From contig JAKJBU010000003.1 in NCBI GenBank assembly GCA_022706825.1, forward strand, positions 1 to 57,048: a stretch of 57,048 bases of DNA. The letters run 5' to 3'. The notes under the pieces were generated by a model, which was given only the letters and a program-made list of their open reading frames with translations, was not told where the DNA came from and searched no databases. A program made the position numbers and the translations under genes. Position 1 is the first letter of the stretch. Each line of letters opens with the position of its first letter. The DNA is from Bacillota bacterium (GTDB lineage Bacteria; Bacillota; Clostridia; Lutisporales; Lutisporaceae). This document shows, one piece after another, positions 42,521 to 51,599 of this stretch.

Positions 42521-42544
42521 ATTATATAACATTTGTTATATAAT
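42521..42544. promoter_or_regulatory. TetR autoregulatory operator
   Basis: ATTATATAACA-TT-TGTTATATAAT is a perfect 11-2-11 dyad about 50-75 bp upstream of the tetR start. Its core equals that of the operator at 41766-41779. Confidence 0.75.
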
Positions 42545-42847
42545 TATATTACATTATTAATTGAAATTATACAAGTACTACAATTAAATAAGGGTATGAA
42601 AGACTATGCCGTAAATTGCAACGTAAATTGCAAAAGTAATTTTATTCTTGAATTCAGACATGTGTTATTACCTCATAATTTAGATTTCAAGCATTATAAG
42701 CCAATTATACAATATAAATTGTTTAATGTTTACTATTATTTTATCGCAGCACAAAGGTGCGGACAAAGCCGCACCTTTCTATTACACTATCATATGAAGA
42801 AATATCCCTCTGCCCTGAACATTGTTCCTGAAGAGGTGTGTCTTATA
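42545..42847. other. Gene-free stretch with one hairpin
   Basis: Between tetR and the end of the large SLH gene. The only clear structure is AAAGGTGCGG (42753-42762) pairing with CCGCACCTTT (42769-42778) around ACAAAG, probably the 3' end of the SLH gene's mRNA, though the U tract is poor. The plus-strand frame here has no ribosome binding site or protein-like composition. Otherwise nothing is seen. Confidence 0.55.
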
Positions 42848-45800
42848 TCAGAACCTATTGTATATCCTGTACAGGAATACCGCCGCCTCCGCCCTTGTTG
42901 TGCTGCCCAGAGGATTTATCCTATCACCGCTGCCTACAATCAGTTCTTCCCTGACAACAGAGGCTATGCTGTCTGTGGCATATGCCGCTATCAGTGTTTT
43001 ATCGGCAAACCTGTCAAGGTCTGAAGCTGAACCCTGTACTTCAAGCTTCTTAAGCATTCTCAATGCTCTCTCAGTCAATACCATCATATCCTGCCTTGTG
43101 ATACTTTCATCAGGGCTGAATTTGTTGTTTCCCGTGCCGCCGGTAATACCCAGCTTTTTGGCTACGGCTATTTCCTTATAATAGTATGCTTCCCTGCTTA
43201 TGTCGCCGAAGTTTCCGTCAACCTTGGCATCGACACCCAAAGCCCTTACAAGGTAGTACAGGAAATCAGCCCTTGTGATTTTCTCCTGGGGTGCATATTC
43301 TGTTTCTGATATACCCTTCAATATCCCTTTGGATGCAAGCACTTCGATAGGCTTCTTTGCCCAGGCCGCACTTCCCAGATCATTAAAGCTTTTTGTTACA
43401 TAGGCTACAGCGTAATGACTGAAATGGGTTGTGCTGAAGGTAACCATACCCGTTTCGGGATTATATCTTCCTGAGGGTACTTCCACCACATTGCCGCTGC
43501 CATCTATATACCATATTACGATATGCTCGGGGTCAGAAAGCTCTGCTGCTGTTGGCTTATATGGTATGGAAACCGTTACAGGGGCATCAGGATTGTTCCA
43601 CTCCGCCTGATTTCCGTCCAGTGTCAATGAGAGCTGCACCAGCGGTCTGTCGCCCAGGGCTGCTTTTACATCATCGGGCAGCAGGGATTTGTCACCCTCA
43701 CCTATGGTAATACCGGCTCCTTTGCTTCCGGTTTGTGCAATACCCGCCAGCATGTTTCCGGGAAGGGTAATGCTGCCTTCAGGAGTGGAGAAGGTCAGGA
43801 TGTCTTTACTTTGAGAGCCGGAAAGGGAGTCAGCTGGAATTCCTACGGTGTAAGCATTAACTCCGGGAATGGAAGGTATAGTGATGACAGGAACTTCTTC
43901 GCCGTTTGAAACATCCTCGAACTGTTCCCCCAGATTTACTGCTGCACTGCCTCTCCGGGTATTGACATTAACTGTAATCGTGGTCCCCGAGGTATTGCTT
44001 CCTTTAATGACAGCATTGTAAACAGGCGAAATTCCGGAAACGTTTCTTTCACTTCTATCATCTTCATCTCTATCGTCTTCATCCTCCCTTTCAGGAACTG
44101 ATCCGGCAGCCTGACTTTTCATGGTGTACACAGCCATATTGCCGGCTTCATCCTGCACAATCACATTGAAATAATAGATGGTTTCCGCGCTTAAGCCGCT
44201 TGCCTCCGTACCCGTAAGCCCGGCCGTCCAATCCTTAACGATTGTTCCGTTTGATTCGGCATTAATTGCCGTATCTATATTATTACTTTCCGAACGGACC
44301 ACTTTGTATTGCAGGTTCTGTTGTGCGGTTACATCGTCCGATGCCGCTGCCCAACTCAGTTCAAGACTGTTATGGGTAATATTTGAAACGGTTATGGTCC
44401 CGCCGTTTCCCGGTACCGGCGGGGTATTGTCAGGCACAGCTACTGTTACCGTTACATTGTAAACAATATCAGCTTTGCCTGCCTCACTCACTGTGAGGGT
44501 AAATTCGTATGTGCCTCCTTCTGCCGCAATAGCGGAGGTATCTATAGTATAAACCGGTTCTGTGGCTTCTCCGGCTGCCGTTACTTTATCTGCATCAACT
44601 CCGCCGACAGTCACGCTTTGAGCCGCTGTTTTCGTTCCGGTAATCTCCACGGACCCTATGCCGTTTACAGTGTCCACATCCACAATTTTAGGAGAAGACT
44701 GGTCAACTGCAATGCTGTTTCCGTCAGCCTCCGGAACCGGTGTTGTCAGAGCAAAACTCATATTGCCGGTCGGCATAAGCCCGGTGCATGCTTCCAACAA
44801 TGCCACGCTGCCGTCAGGCTGCATATTTCCGGCATTGTCTTCAGCCACCACGTAGATATCATATTCCGTTCCCGGAGCCAACCCGGTAATGACTGCCCTT
44901 CCGTCTGTCCCTGCGGATATCCCCGCAATGCTTCCCTTGAGGTTTTCAGCTAAGACTGTATTTTCAGAATCCATGCCTGCCTTAACCTGGGCAGCATCAG
45001 GTGCATCTACTCCATTAGCCAATACCACGTAATATGCAGCGGCAACCTCATCCACCTGCACCAGTATGTCCATTCCTTCATAGGTGATGTCCTCTGTCTT
45101 GGGATAACCCACAGTAAATACAGGCGGAGCAAAATCAAAATTATCTGTCTGCCATTCCAAATACGGATAAGTGCCTCCGGCTAGATTCCAGATATCAGAA
45201 AAATCCCAACCTACAAAAGAACCCTGCTGCTTCATTTCTGCAGTGGTCTTGGGTACACCTTTGCCCCCATCGGTTTGCCCGGTGGTTTCCGTATCATAGT
45301 AGGAGCTTGTGACAGTACCGTCTGCCTCATTTATTCCTACCAGTCCGCCGACATTATTGCTGCCCGTCACGGAACCCGTGGCGTATGAGTTTTCAATATC
45401 GCAATTAAAGTTCTGACCCGTCAGCCCGCCGACATTATAAGTGCCGGTGACATTACCGGTAGCGTAAGAGTCAGTAATAGTGCATCTGTAGTCGGTCCCG
45501 CTACCTCCTGTCAGTCCGCCTATATATCCCTCGCCCACAACATCCCCCGTGGCATAGGAACCGGTTATGGTGCCTTCGTTTCCTCCGGCCAGGCCGCCGA
45601 CACTCTCTGCCCCAACCACATTAACTGCGGAATAACAGTCAATAATGCTGCAGGTAGCAACCTCCCCATTCCTTCCAACCAAGCCTCCGACATAATCACT
45701 GCCCTCCACGCTGCCCGCAGCGCAGGAACCGGTTATAGTGCCATGATTTTCTCCCACCAGAGCGCCGACATACCCATCACCAACCACATTCACATCCAGC

Positions 45801-47794
45801 AGCCTAAGGTTACTAATCTCAGCATCCGCTCCCGTACAGCCGAATATCCCCACGTAATATGTATCAGGACGGTTGATGTAGAGTCCGGTGATGGTGTGTC
45901 CGTTGCCGTCAAAACTGCCTGTAAAGGAATTATCATAGTTCCCGATGGGCAGCCAGCCTGCGCCATCATCATATTCCTCCCCATAAGCGTAAAGATAAAT
46001 GTCAGCCGTCAGTACAAAATGCTTATCCATGTACTCTGATACCGCAGCCAACTGATCCGCAGTCTGTATTTGGTATGGATTCTCAGGCAATCCATTTCCG
46101 CCGGCAAAAGTTCCCTCCTCTGTTGTAAAACTGATTTGTTCTCCGTAAACTGTTCCCAAGTCATTTGTAGCGTATGCTCTTACATAGTAAGTAGTTTCCG
46201 GTTCCAACCCGGTAATTTCCGAGGTAAATGATCCGGCTCCCAAAACTGCTCCTTCTTCTGTTTTATTGTCTTCCAGTGTCGGATCCTCATGGCTGCTCCA
46301 GACAACCCCATGCTGTGTGGGATTGGGATAGCCAATAATAATAATCTCCCCCTGACCAACAGCAAAAATATCTGCAATATCCTCCGCTTCAATGGTAGAT
46401 ACCGCAGGCCATACTTTATGGTCATATCCCTGCCAGGTCAGGAAGGGGTAGCCGTCATTGACAGGGCCATCTGCAGATTCGTCAATACCCCAAATATCAT
46501 CTTCTCCATTCCCTGTTTCACCTATAAAATCCCAACAGGAATTAAAAAATGTTGTATACGCATTCATTTCAGCTGTACTTTTACGCTCACCCTTGCCTTC
46601 ATCCGATTGGCCGGAAGTATTGCTGTCGTAAAAGGAATCAGTAACTGCCCCGCCATCATTATTCCCCACCAATCCGCCGACTTTATTTGTACCGCTTACC
46701 TCCCCTATGGAAAAGGAGTGTACAATATCGCCTTCGCAATTCTGGCCCACCAAACCGCCTACATATTGTTCTCCTTCCACGGAGCCTGCAGCATAGCAGT
46801 CTGTAATAAATGGGTTATCATAAGATTCATCATCAAGAGAGTTGCACCCCACCAATCCTCCGACATATGCAGTTCCGGCGGCATCACCGGTAGAGTAAGA
46901 GTTTTCGATAACTCCGGCATCTGTATTCGACCCCACTAATCCACCGACAAGATGAATGCCGGCGACGTTACCGGTGGAGTAAGAGTTTTCGATAGTACCG
47001 TAAATATAGTTACGTCCTGCCAAACCGCCGAAGTGTCCCTGACTTTCGGGATCATCATAATCAATACCCGACACAGTGCCTGTGGCATAGGAGCTTTCGA
47101 TGGAACCGCCATAGTTGTCCCCAACCAAGCCGCCAACCGAGAAAACCCCACTAACTTCAGCTGTGGCTAATGAGTTGGCAATATTCCCAGAATCATTACT
47201 GCCCACAAGGCCTCCGACTGTGGTGAAACCGGTTACTTCCGCATTCTCTGCGGAACAACCGCTGATTGTGCAGTTTTCATTTACCCCCACTAGACTGCCA
47301 ACGCAAGCATCACCGGTAATATAGGCATTATCCAATATCACATCCTTAATAGTTGCATCATTCGTGTAACCGAACAGGCCGACACCCTCCGTATCACTCC
47401 TATTAATAAAGAGGCTGCTTATGGTATATCCATCACCGTCAAAGCTACCGGTGAAAGCCTTGGTTGGATCGAACATGTCATACGTCCCAATGGGCTTCCA
47501 GCCTGCACCTTCATTCCAGCCGCCACCTCCATCAGATAGATAATCGCTCAAATCAATATGGTCTATCAATTTGAAATGACTACTGCAATATACCTCTTCC
47601 GCAACGGTTGCCAGCTGCTCGGGAGTTGCAATCAGCCATGGGTCTTCTTCAGTGCCCGATCCCCCGGCAAACCCTCCTTCCGCCAAGACTGTGCAGGGGA
47701 TCAGCAGGAAAGCTGAAATCAGGAGCATCGCTGAAATAGCTATTGTCTTCACCGGCAATTGGATAGTATTATCCTTGTTTTTCAAGTCATTCAC
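42848..47794 (-). CDS. S-layer-anchored surface protein with GLUG repeats, fibronectin-like domains and three SLH domains
   Basis: 1648 aa, ATG after GGAAAGGAAGTGA. Signal peptide about 1-38. Two blocks (about 40-460 and 560-870) consist of GLUG motifs of the form VGGLVGxN with ATGxVxG, predicted to stack as a beta helix. Each block opens FAGGxG and closes with a YPFLTWQ or YPYLEWQ motif. Fibronectin-III-like segments lie between and after them (about 465-555, 885-990, 1100-1200). A short Asp/Glu/Arg-rich hinge follows. A domain at about 1220-1440 (ITLPGNMLAG, EWNNPDAPVTVSIPYKP, HFSHYAVAYV) and three SLH domains (about 1455-1648) are shared with the SLH protein at 54303. SLH domains bind wall polymers, so this is a surface or S-layer protein, possibly adhesive. 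Confidence 0.93.
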   Translation of the reverse strand: MNDLKNKDNTIQLPVKTIAISAMLLISAFLLIPCTVLAEGGFAGGSGTEEDPWLIATPEQLATVAEEVYCSSHFKLIDHIDLSDYLSDGGGGWNEGAGWKPIGTYDMFDPTKAFTGSFDGDGYTISSLFINRSDTEGVGLFGYTNDATIKDVILDNAYITGDACVGSLVGVNENCTISGCSAENAEVTGFTTVGGLVGSNDSGNIANSLATAEVSGVFSVGGLVGDNYGGSIESSYATGTVSGIDYDDPESQGHFGGLAGRNYIYGTIENSYSTGNVAGIHLVGGLVGSNTDAGVIENSYSTGDAAGTAYVGGLVGCNSLDDESYDNPFITDCYAAGSVEGEQYVGGLVGQNCEGDIVHSFSIGEVSGTNKVGGLVGNNDGGAVTDSFYDSNTSGQSDEGKGERKSTAEMNAYTTFFNSCWDFIGETGNGEDDIWGIDESADGPVNDGYPFLTWQGYDHKVWPAVSTIEAEDIADIFAVGQGEIIIIGYPNPTQHGVVWSSHEDPTLEDNKTEEGAVLGAGSFTSEITGLEPETTYYVRAYATNDLGTVYGEQISFTTEEGTFAGGNGLPENPYQIQTADQLAAVSEYMDKHFVLTADIYLYAYGEEYDDGAGWLPIGNYDNSFTGSFDGNGHTITGLYINRPDTYYVGIFGCTGADAEISNLRLLDVNVVGDGYVGALVGENHGTITGSCAAGSVEGSDYVGGLVGRNGEVATCSIIDCYSAVNVVGAESVGGLAGGNEGTITGSYATGDVVGEGYIGGLTGGSGTDYRCTITDSYATGNVTGTYNVGGLTGQNFNCDIENSYATGSVTGSNNVGGLVGINEADGTVTSSYYDTETTGQTDGGKGVPKTTAEMKQQGSFVGWDFSDIWNLAGGTYPYLEWQTDNFDFAPPVFTVGYPKTEDITYEGMDILVQVDEVAAAYYVVLANGVDAPDAAQVKAGMDSENTVLAENLKGSIAGISAGTDGRAVITGLAPGTEYDIYVVAEDNAGNMQPDGSVALLEACTGLMPTGNMSFALTTPVPEADGNSIAVDQSSPKIVDVDTVNGIGSVEITGTKTAAQSVTVGGVDADKVTAAGEATEPVYTIDTSAIAAEGGTYEFTLTVSEAGKADIVYNVTVTVAVPDNTPPVPGNGGTITVSNITHNSLELSWAAASDDVTAQQNLQYKVVRSESNNIDTAINAESNGTIVKDWTAGLTGTEASGLSAETIYYFNVIVQDEAGNMAVYTMKSQAAGSVPEREDEDDRDEDDRSERNVSGISPVYNAVIKGSNTSGTTITVNVNTRRGSAAVNLGEQFEDVSNGEEVPVITIPSIPGVNAYTVGIPADSLSGSQSKDILTFSTPEGSITLPGNMLAGIAQTGSKGAGITIGEGDKSLLPDDVKAALGDRPLVQLSLTLDGNQAEWNNPDAPVTVSIPYKPTAAELSDPEHIVIWYIDGSGNVVEVPSGRYNPETGMVTFSTTHFSHYAVAYVTKSFNDLGSAAWAKKPIEVLASKGILKGISETEYAPQEKITRADFLYYLVRALGVDAKVDGNFGDISREAYYYKEIAVAKKLGITGGTGNNKFSPDESITRQDMMVLTERALRMLKKLEVQGSASDLDRFADKTLIAAYATDSIASVVREELIVGSGDRINPLGSTTRAEAAVFLYRIYNRF

Positions 47795-47853
47795 TTCCTT
47801 TCCTAAAATAAATTGATAATTCGATTAATTTGTATTCAGCCCGCCATTTACTG

Positions 47854-48087
47854 TCATCTTTCAATCATGCTAAGGACTTCATCAATAGTAATCTGGCACA
47901 GGCTGTCCCAGACAAGGGTATTCTCATCCTCTACCTTGACAGCCTTGAAGCTGTTTATGTCGGCAAGGCCGCAAAAGCGCACTGTTTCCAGCCTGGGCTT
48001 CATGTCGTAGACGATCATATGTTTGTTATTCAGCTCAATAAGCAGTGTGTGGTCATCCTTCGGTTCTACCCGTATTATCTTGGGCAT
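47854..48087 (-). CDS. DUF2442 domain protein
   Basis: 77 aa from the ATG at 48087, preceded by GGGAGGGG. It matches the small DUF2442 fold: MPKIIRVEPKDDHTLLIELN, then MIVYDMKPRLE and ALVWDSLCQI-like ending (here TLVWDSLCQITIDEVL). These proteins are often annotated near toxin-antitoxin DUF4160 partners, but none is seen here. Function unknown. Confidence 0.82.
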   Translation of the reverse strand: MPKIIRVEPKDDHTLLIELNNKHMIVYDMKPRLETVRFCGLADINSFKAVKVEDENTLVWDSLCQITIDEVLSMIER

Positions 48088-48195
48088 ATCGACCCCTCCC
48101 ATCTACAACAAAAATAATAAACCCTTGAATGATATAATCATACTAGGGTTTAAAAAAATTTCATATTATCAGATCCTATACTTTTTGGGGAAAAA

Positions 48196-50676
48196 CTATA
48201 AAATATTCAGCTCAATTGCTTTCTTTACGGCAGAGGGCCTGCCTGTGACACCAAGCTTTTGATAAATGGAAGTGATATTTTTACTGACGGTTACCTCGGC
48301 TATAAAGAGTTCAGCCCCAATTTCCCTGTTGGTTTTCCCCTCCGCAACAAGCTTCAGCACTTCCCGTTCCCGCTTTGTCAGGGAAGGAACGGATATTTTT
48401 TCTTCTTTAAACCTTTCCAGTCCGGTGCTGTACTGTTCAGCTGCTGATATTAGCCGGGAAATATATTCATCACCTTTCTCATCATTATCCAGGGCTTTAA
48501 GTATGTCCAAAATATGCGCACCATACTCTGCAAAGGGCAGTATGATATCATCAGCCCTGCCGATGTCCGCTGCCTGCAGCATAGCTGCCTTTGCCCTTTC
48601 AATACCGTACAGGTTATACTTGGCTGCAGCGTCCAAAATATGAGTATGAAGAAAGCCCAGAAGGTTGTTAAACATTGAGAATATCTGCAGCATCCCCTCA
48701 CAGAGCACTTCCAGCTTTATATAGTTTTTCTGCAGAAGCACTGCCTGAGCATGGACGATATAATTGAATCCCATACCCAGGAATAATATATCGCTTTGCT
48801 CCATATCACCGGATTCCAACCAGGGAGCAAAGTCTTGAAGCCGGCAGGTTATCCCTCCCAGGTAACCTTTGCATAAATCCAGAGTGCTGTTATAAACAGG
48901 ATTATTATATTGAGCGGTCTCCGCTGCCAAATTATCCAACAGTTCCCTTGCCTTATCAAATTTCCCCTGTGCAGCATACGCCCTTGCCAAGGTCAGACTG
49001 GCACATATTATTAAGGAGGTCTGTTCCATGGGCTTCGCCTTGTATATGGACTTGAAGGCATATAGTTCTGCCTGGTTAAAATCGGCGGTTTCCAGACAGT
49101 ATTCCGCCCTTGTCAGATCTTCAAAGCCTGAACCGCAGCCCTTGGACAGCTCGCAAAAATAGTGGAAATAATTATCCAGGTATTCTACAATCCACAGCAG
49201 TCTCCCCTTTTCCCTGTAGTATAGATACAGTGTGTGAGGAGTGCCGAAGGTAAATATCATGTCCTTGTTGGCTATGGATGATCTGCCGTCAAGCAGGCTG
49301 TACGCATTAAGATACTTTTCATTCATTTTTTCCAGGTCATTGAAGTACAGGAAGCTCCCCGCAAGCTCAATTTCTCCTGCAATCCTCCGTCTCAGCTCAT
49401 CTGGAATGCTTTCATCATTCCGGTAATGCTCTTCTATTTGAGCCAGCAGTTCGGCGCCGCCCTCCATATCCACGCTGCTAATATAGTTGTAGGCATAAGT
49501 TAAATAGCTCATCGGATGGCGGTGCTTTACCTCATCGGGAATTTGAGAAAATACCTCCACTATAAGCTGAGGGTCCTTGTCCAGTTCCTGGGTTGCCCCA
49601 TGCCTTTCAAATTCTGTCAGTATAAGGTCGTATTCCTTTGCTTTTAACAAAAAGCTTAATCCCGACAATATATCACCGCTCCTGATGTACCACTGGCCGC
49701 TGCGCTTGTATAATGCTTCCGCTTCGATGCTGCTGCCCTGCTTTTCAATTTGCTTTTTCAGGTATTCACTGAAAATATTATGCATTTTATATACATCCAA
49801 CTGTTCATCATATCGAAGGAAAGAGTTTCCTGCGCTCATCCTTTCAATAATGCCTGCAGCTGCCGGATTGCCGGTTACATACACCGCCTGCTGCAAGGTA
49901 AAGCTGTCAAGTATGCATATGGATTTTAGAATCTGTGATTCTTCCTCAGTATATCGGGACATAATCGCAGTTTCAATCAAACTTTCAATATTCCGTCCCG
50001 ACTCCAATCTGCCTGTAGCGGTATATTTCTGCAGGATAAGATAAACTGCCGTAATCCAGCCTTCGGAAATCTTATGAACGGTATTTATACTATCATCGGA
50101 AACACTGCAGCCGTACAGCTTGAAAAACTCTCTTATTTCATCTCTTGAAAGCTCGAACAATTCACTGTCAATCATGAAGCAGTATCTCTTGAGGCTTAAT
50201 TCCTCAATATTTATTTCCGGTTTTGTCCTTGAGATGATAATGATGTGAAATCCCTCTATATTTGTCCGTACTATTCTTTCCAACAGCTTGTCCAGTTCCT
50301 GGGAGCGGGCATAATGATAGTCATCAAGTACCAGAACGATGTCATTTAGATATGTATGTTCTTCAATGATACTGATTATCTTGTCTCTTTGAGAAGCATC
50401 AGCAGGAAAGCCCAAGACATTAAGCTGATTGCCCAGATCAGGCCGGAGCTTGGCAAGCTGCCTGGTAAGAGAATCCCATATATGTCCGGCAGATTTGTAA
50501 TCGCTCTCCACCGTGAGCCATACATACCTTGCTTTTTCCCTGTCGAGAAATTCCCTCACCGCTGTGGTCTTTCCGTAGCCCATAGCCGCCACTGCCACTG
50601 TCAGCGGGTATTTAAAGATATTATTAAGTTGTTCATTAACGCGCTTACGCTGCAAAACCCGATGATTCATAGGCAT
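48196..50676 (-). CDS. MalT/LAL-type LuxR-family transcriptional regulator
   Basis: 826 aa, ATG after AGGAGG. An N-terminal STAND ATPase has Walker A AAMGYGKTT (about 30-38) and Walker B IVLVLDDYHYA. A long helical, TPR-like region covers about 340-740. A LuxR helix-turn-helix is at the C-terminus (LTKREREVLKLVAEGKTNREIG, then VTVSKNITSIYQKLG). Such large ATP-dependent regulators switch on genes after binding a small molecule. The gene starts 18 bp after the metallo-hydrolase gene, so the two form an operon. Flanking SLH genes are possible targets; that is inference. Confidence 0.93.
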   Translation of the reverse strand: MPMNHRVLQRKRVNEQLNNIFKYPLTVAVAAMGYGKTTAVREFLDREKARYVWLTVESDYKSAGHIWDSLTRQLAKLRPDLGNQLNVLGFPADASQRDKIISIIEEHTYLNDIVLVLDDYHYARSQELDKLLERIVRTNIEGFHIIIISRTKPEINIEELSLKRYCFMIDSELFELSRDEIREFFKLYGCSVSDDSINTVHKISEGWITAVYLILQKYTATGRLESGRNIESLIETAIMSRYTEEESQILKSICILDSFTLQQAVYVTGNPAAAGIIERMSAGNSFLRYDEQLDVYKMHNIFSEYLKKQIEKQGSSIEAEALYKRSGQWYIRSGDILSGLSFLLKAKEYDLILTEFERHGATQELDKDPQLIVEVFSQIPDEVKHRHPMSYLTYAYNYISSVDMEGGAELLAQIEEHYRNDESIPDELRRRIAGEIELAGSFLYFNDLEKMNEKYLNAYSLLDGRSSIANKDMIFTFGTPHTLYLYYREKGRLLWIVEYLDNYFHYFCELSKGCGSGFEDLTRAEYCLETADFNQAELYAFKSIYKAKPMEQTSLIICASLTLARAYAAQGKFDKARELLDNLAAETAQYNNPVYNSTLDLCKGYLGGITCRLQDFAPWLESGDMEQSDILFLGMGFNYIVHAQAVLLQKNYIKLEVLCEGMLQIFSMFNNLLGFLHTHILDAAAKYNLYGIERAKAAMLQAADIGRADDIILPFAEYGAHILDILKALDNDEKGDEYISRLISAAEQYSTGLERFKEEKISVPSLTKREREVLKLVAEGKTNREIGAELFIAEVTVSKNITSIYQKLGVTGRPSAVKKAIELNIL

Positions 50677-50694
50677 ATGTTCCTCCTTGTTTTG

Positions 50695-51285
50695 CTAAAG
50701 CTTTATCTCATCTCCCGCACTGACTATTAATCGGTTTTTTCCCTTGAACTGCTCCGCTTTATGCCTGTCAAAGAGCATTCCCGGTGCCATATGTATAGGA
50801 ATTGTATGCTTTGCACCAATTAGATCAGCGCATTTGGATGCTTCTACAGGATTCATATTATAGACTCCGTCAATTGGAAGAAGCGCATAATCAATATGAA
50901 GTGACGAGTATTCCTTCATTTCTTCAGTAGTGGATGTGTCTCCTGCGGCATAGATGTTTTTGTCGTCAACTGTCAGGATATAACCGACACATTTACTCCG
51001 GTCATGGTTTTTGTTATATGCGGGTACTGCCCGGATCTTTACCCTCTTTATGTCAAAGTTCTTGTATTCACCGTTCTGCAGTGCATCTTTCTCCTGTATA
51101 ACAACACAGGTGCTTTTCCTTGCCGGGAGTTGAATCTGGTTATGATCTCCATGCTGATGAGTTACCAGAATTACATCTGCAGGCTCCTCATACCCGGCTC
51201 CGGCATAAGGGTCTACATAAATTACCGCATCACTGTCTGATATGATACGGAAGCTGCCATGCCCTTGAAACAATAACCTTGCCAT
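50695..51285 (-). CDS. Metallo-beta-lactamase-fold hydrolase (UlaG-like)
   Basis: 196 aa, ATG after AAGGAGG. The zinc motif is THQHGDHNQ (H-x-H-x-D-H), with further ligands in AAGDTST and HTIPIHM. It is the compact UlaG/YtkL-type form that handles a phosphoester or lactone; the substrate is unknown. Co-transcribed with the LAL regulator gene. It might produce or remove that regulator's ligand. Confidence 0.88.
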   Translation of the reverse strand: MARLLFQGHGSFRIISDSDAVIYVDPYAGAGYEEPADVILVTHQHGDHNQIQLPARKSTCVVIQEKDALQNGEYKNFDIKRVKIRAVPAYNKNHDRSKCVGYILTVDDKNIYAAGDTSTTEEMKEYSSLHIDYALLPIDGVYNMNPVEASKCADLIGAKHTIPIHMAPGMLFDRHKAEQFKGKNRLIVSAGDEIKL

Positions 51286-51599
51286 ATTTCTACCTCCTTA
51301 TCCAAAAATCATCTCTTGGTTAATACTACCATAATGTGGAGATGGTAGCAACAGATGACCGCTCCGTAGGCGGATATGATCTTTGTTCGTTGTCCGTAAA
51401 CGAGTTTTCCAAACTAATAATTTCAGTAAATAGTAAAAAGCAACTAATCTTGCGATTGTGGTTTATATATAGAAATATTTACAATATTATTGGATAATTT
51501 GCTCTGCATATTATGTCGAATTATGCTAAAATGTGAGAAAGGCAAGAATTCAGTGATTAAAACAGGCAAAGTCAAGATTATTGATAATAGGTGAAGAAA
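51286..51599. other. Divergent intergenic region, 314 bp
   Basis: Lies between the metallo-hydrolase gene (minus) and the histidine kinase gene (plus). Contains the ribosome binding site of the first near 51295 and the kinase promoter near 51499-51532. The stretch in between holds no frame, hairpin or repeat that I can support. Confidence 0.5.
51499..51532 (+). promoter_or_regulatory. Probable promoter of the 7TMR-DISM kinase with a Spo0A-like box
   Basis: The extended -10 element TGCTAAAAT is at 51524-51532 and TTGCTC at 51499-51504 is a candidate -35, with a somewhat long spacer. TGTCGAA at 51514-51520, the core of a Spo0A box, lies between them, so Spo0A could repress or activate here. 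A seven-base match is weak evidence. Confidence 0.4.

Noticed and set aside
42533..43024. 163-codon plus-strand frame
   Set aside because: No ribosome binding site, overlaps the conserved last SLH domain of the opposite gene, and composition is not protein-like.
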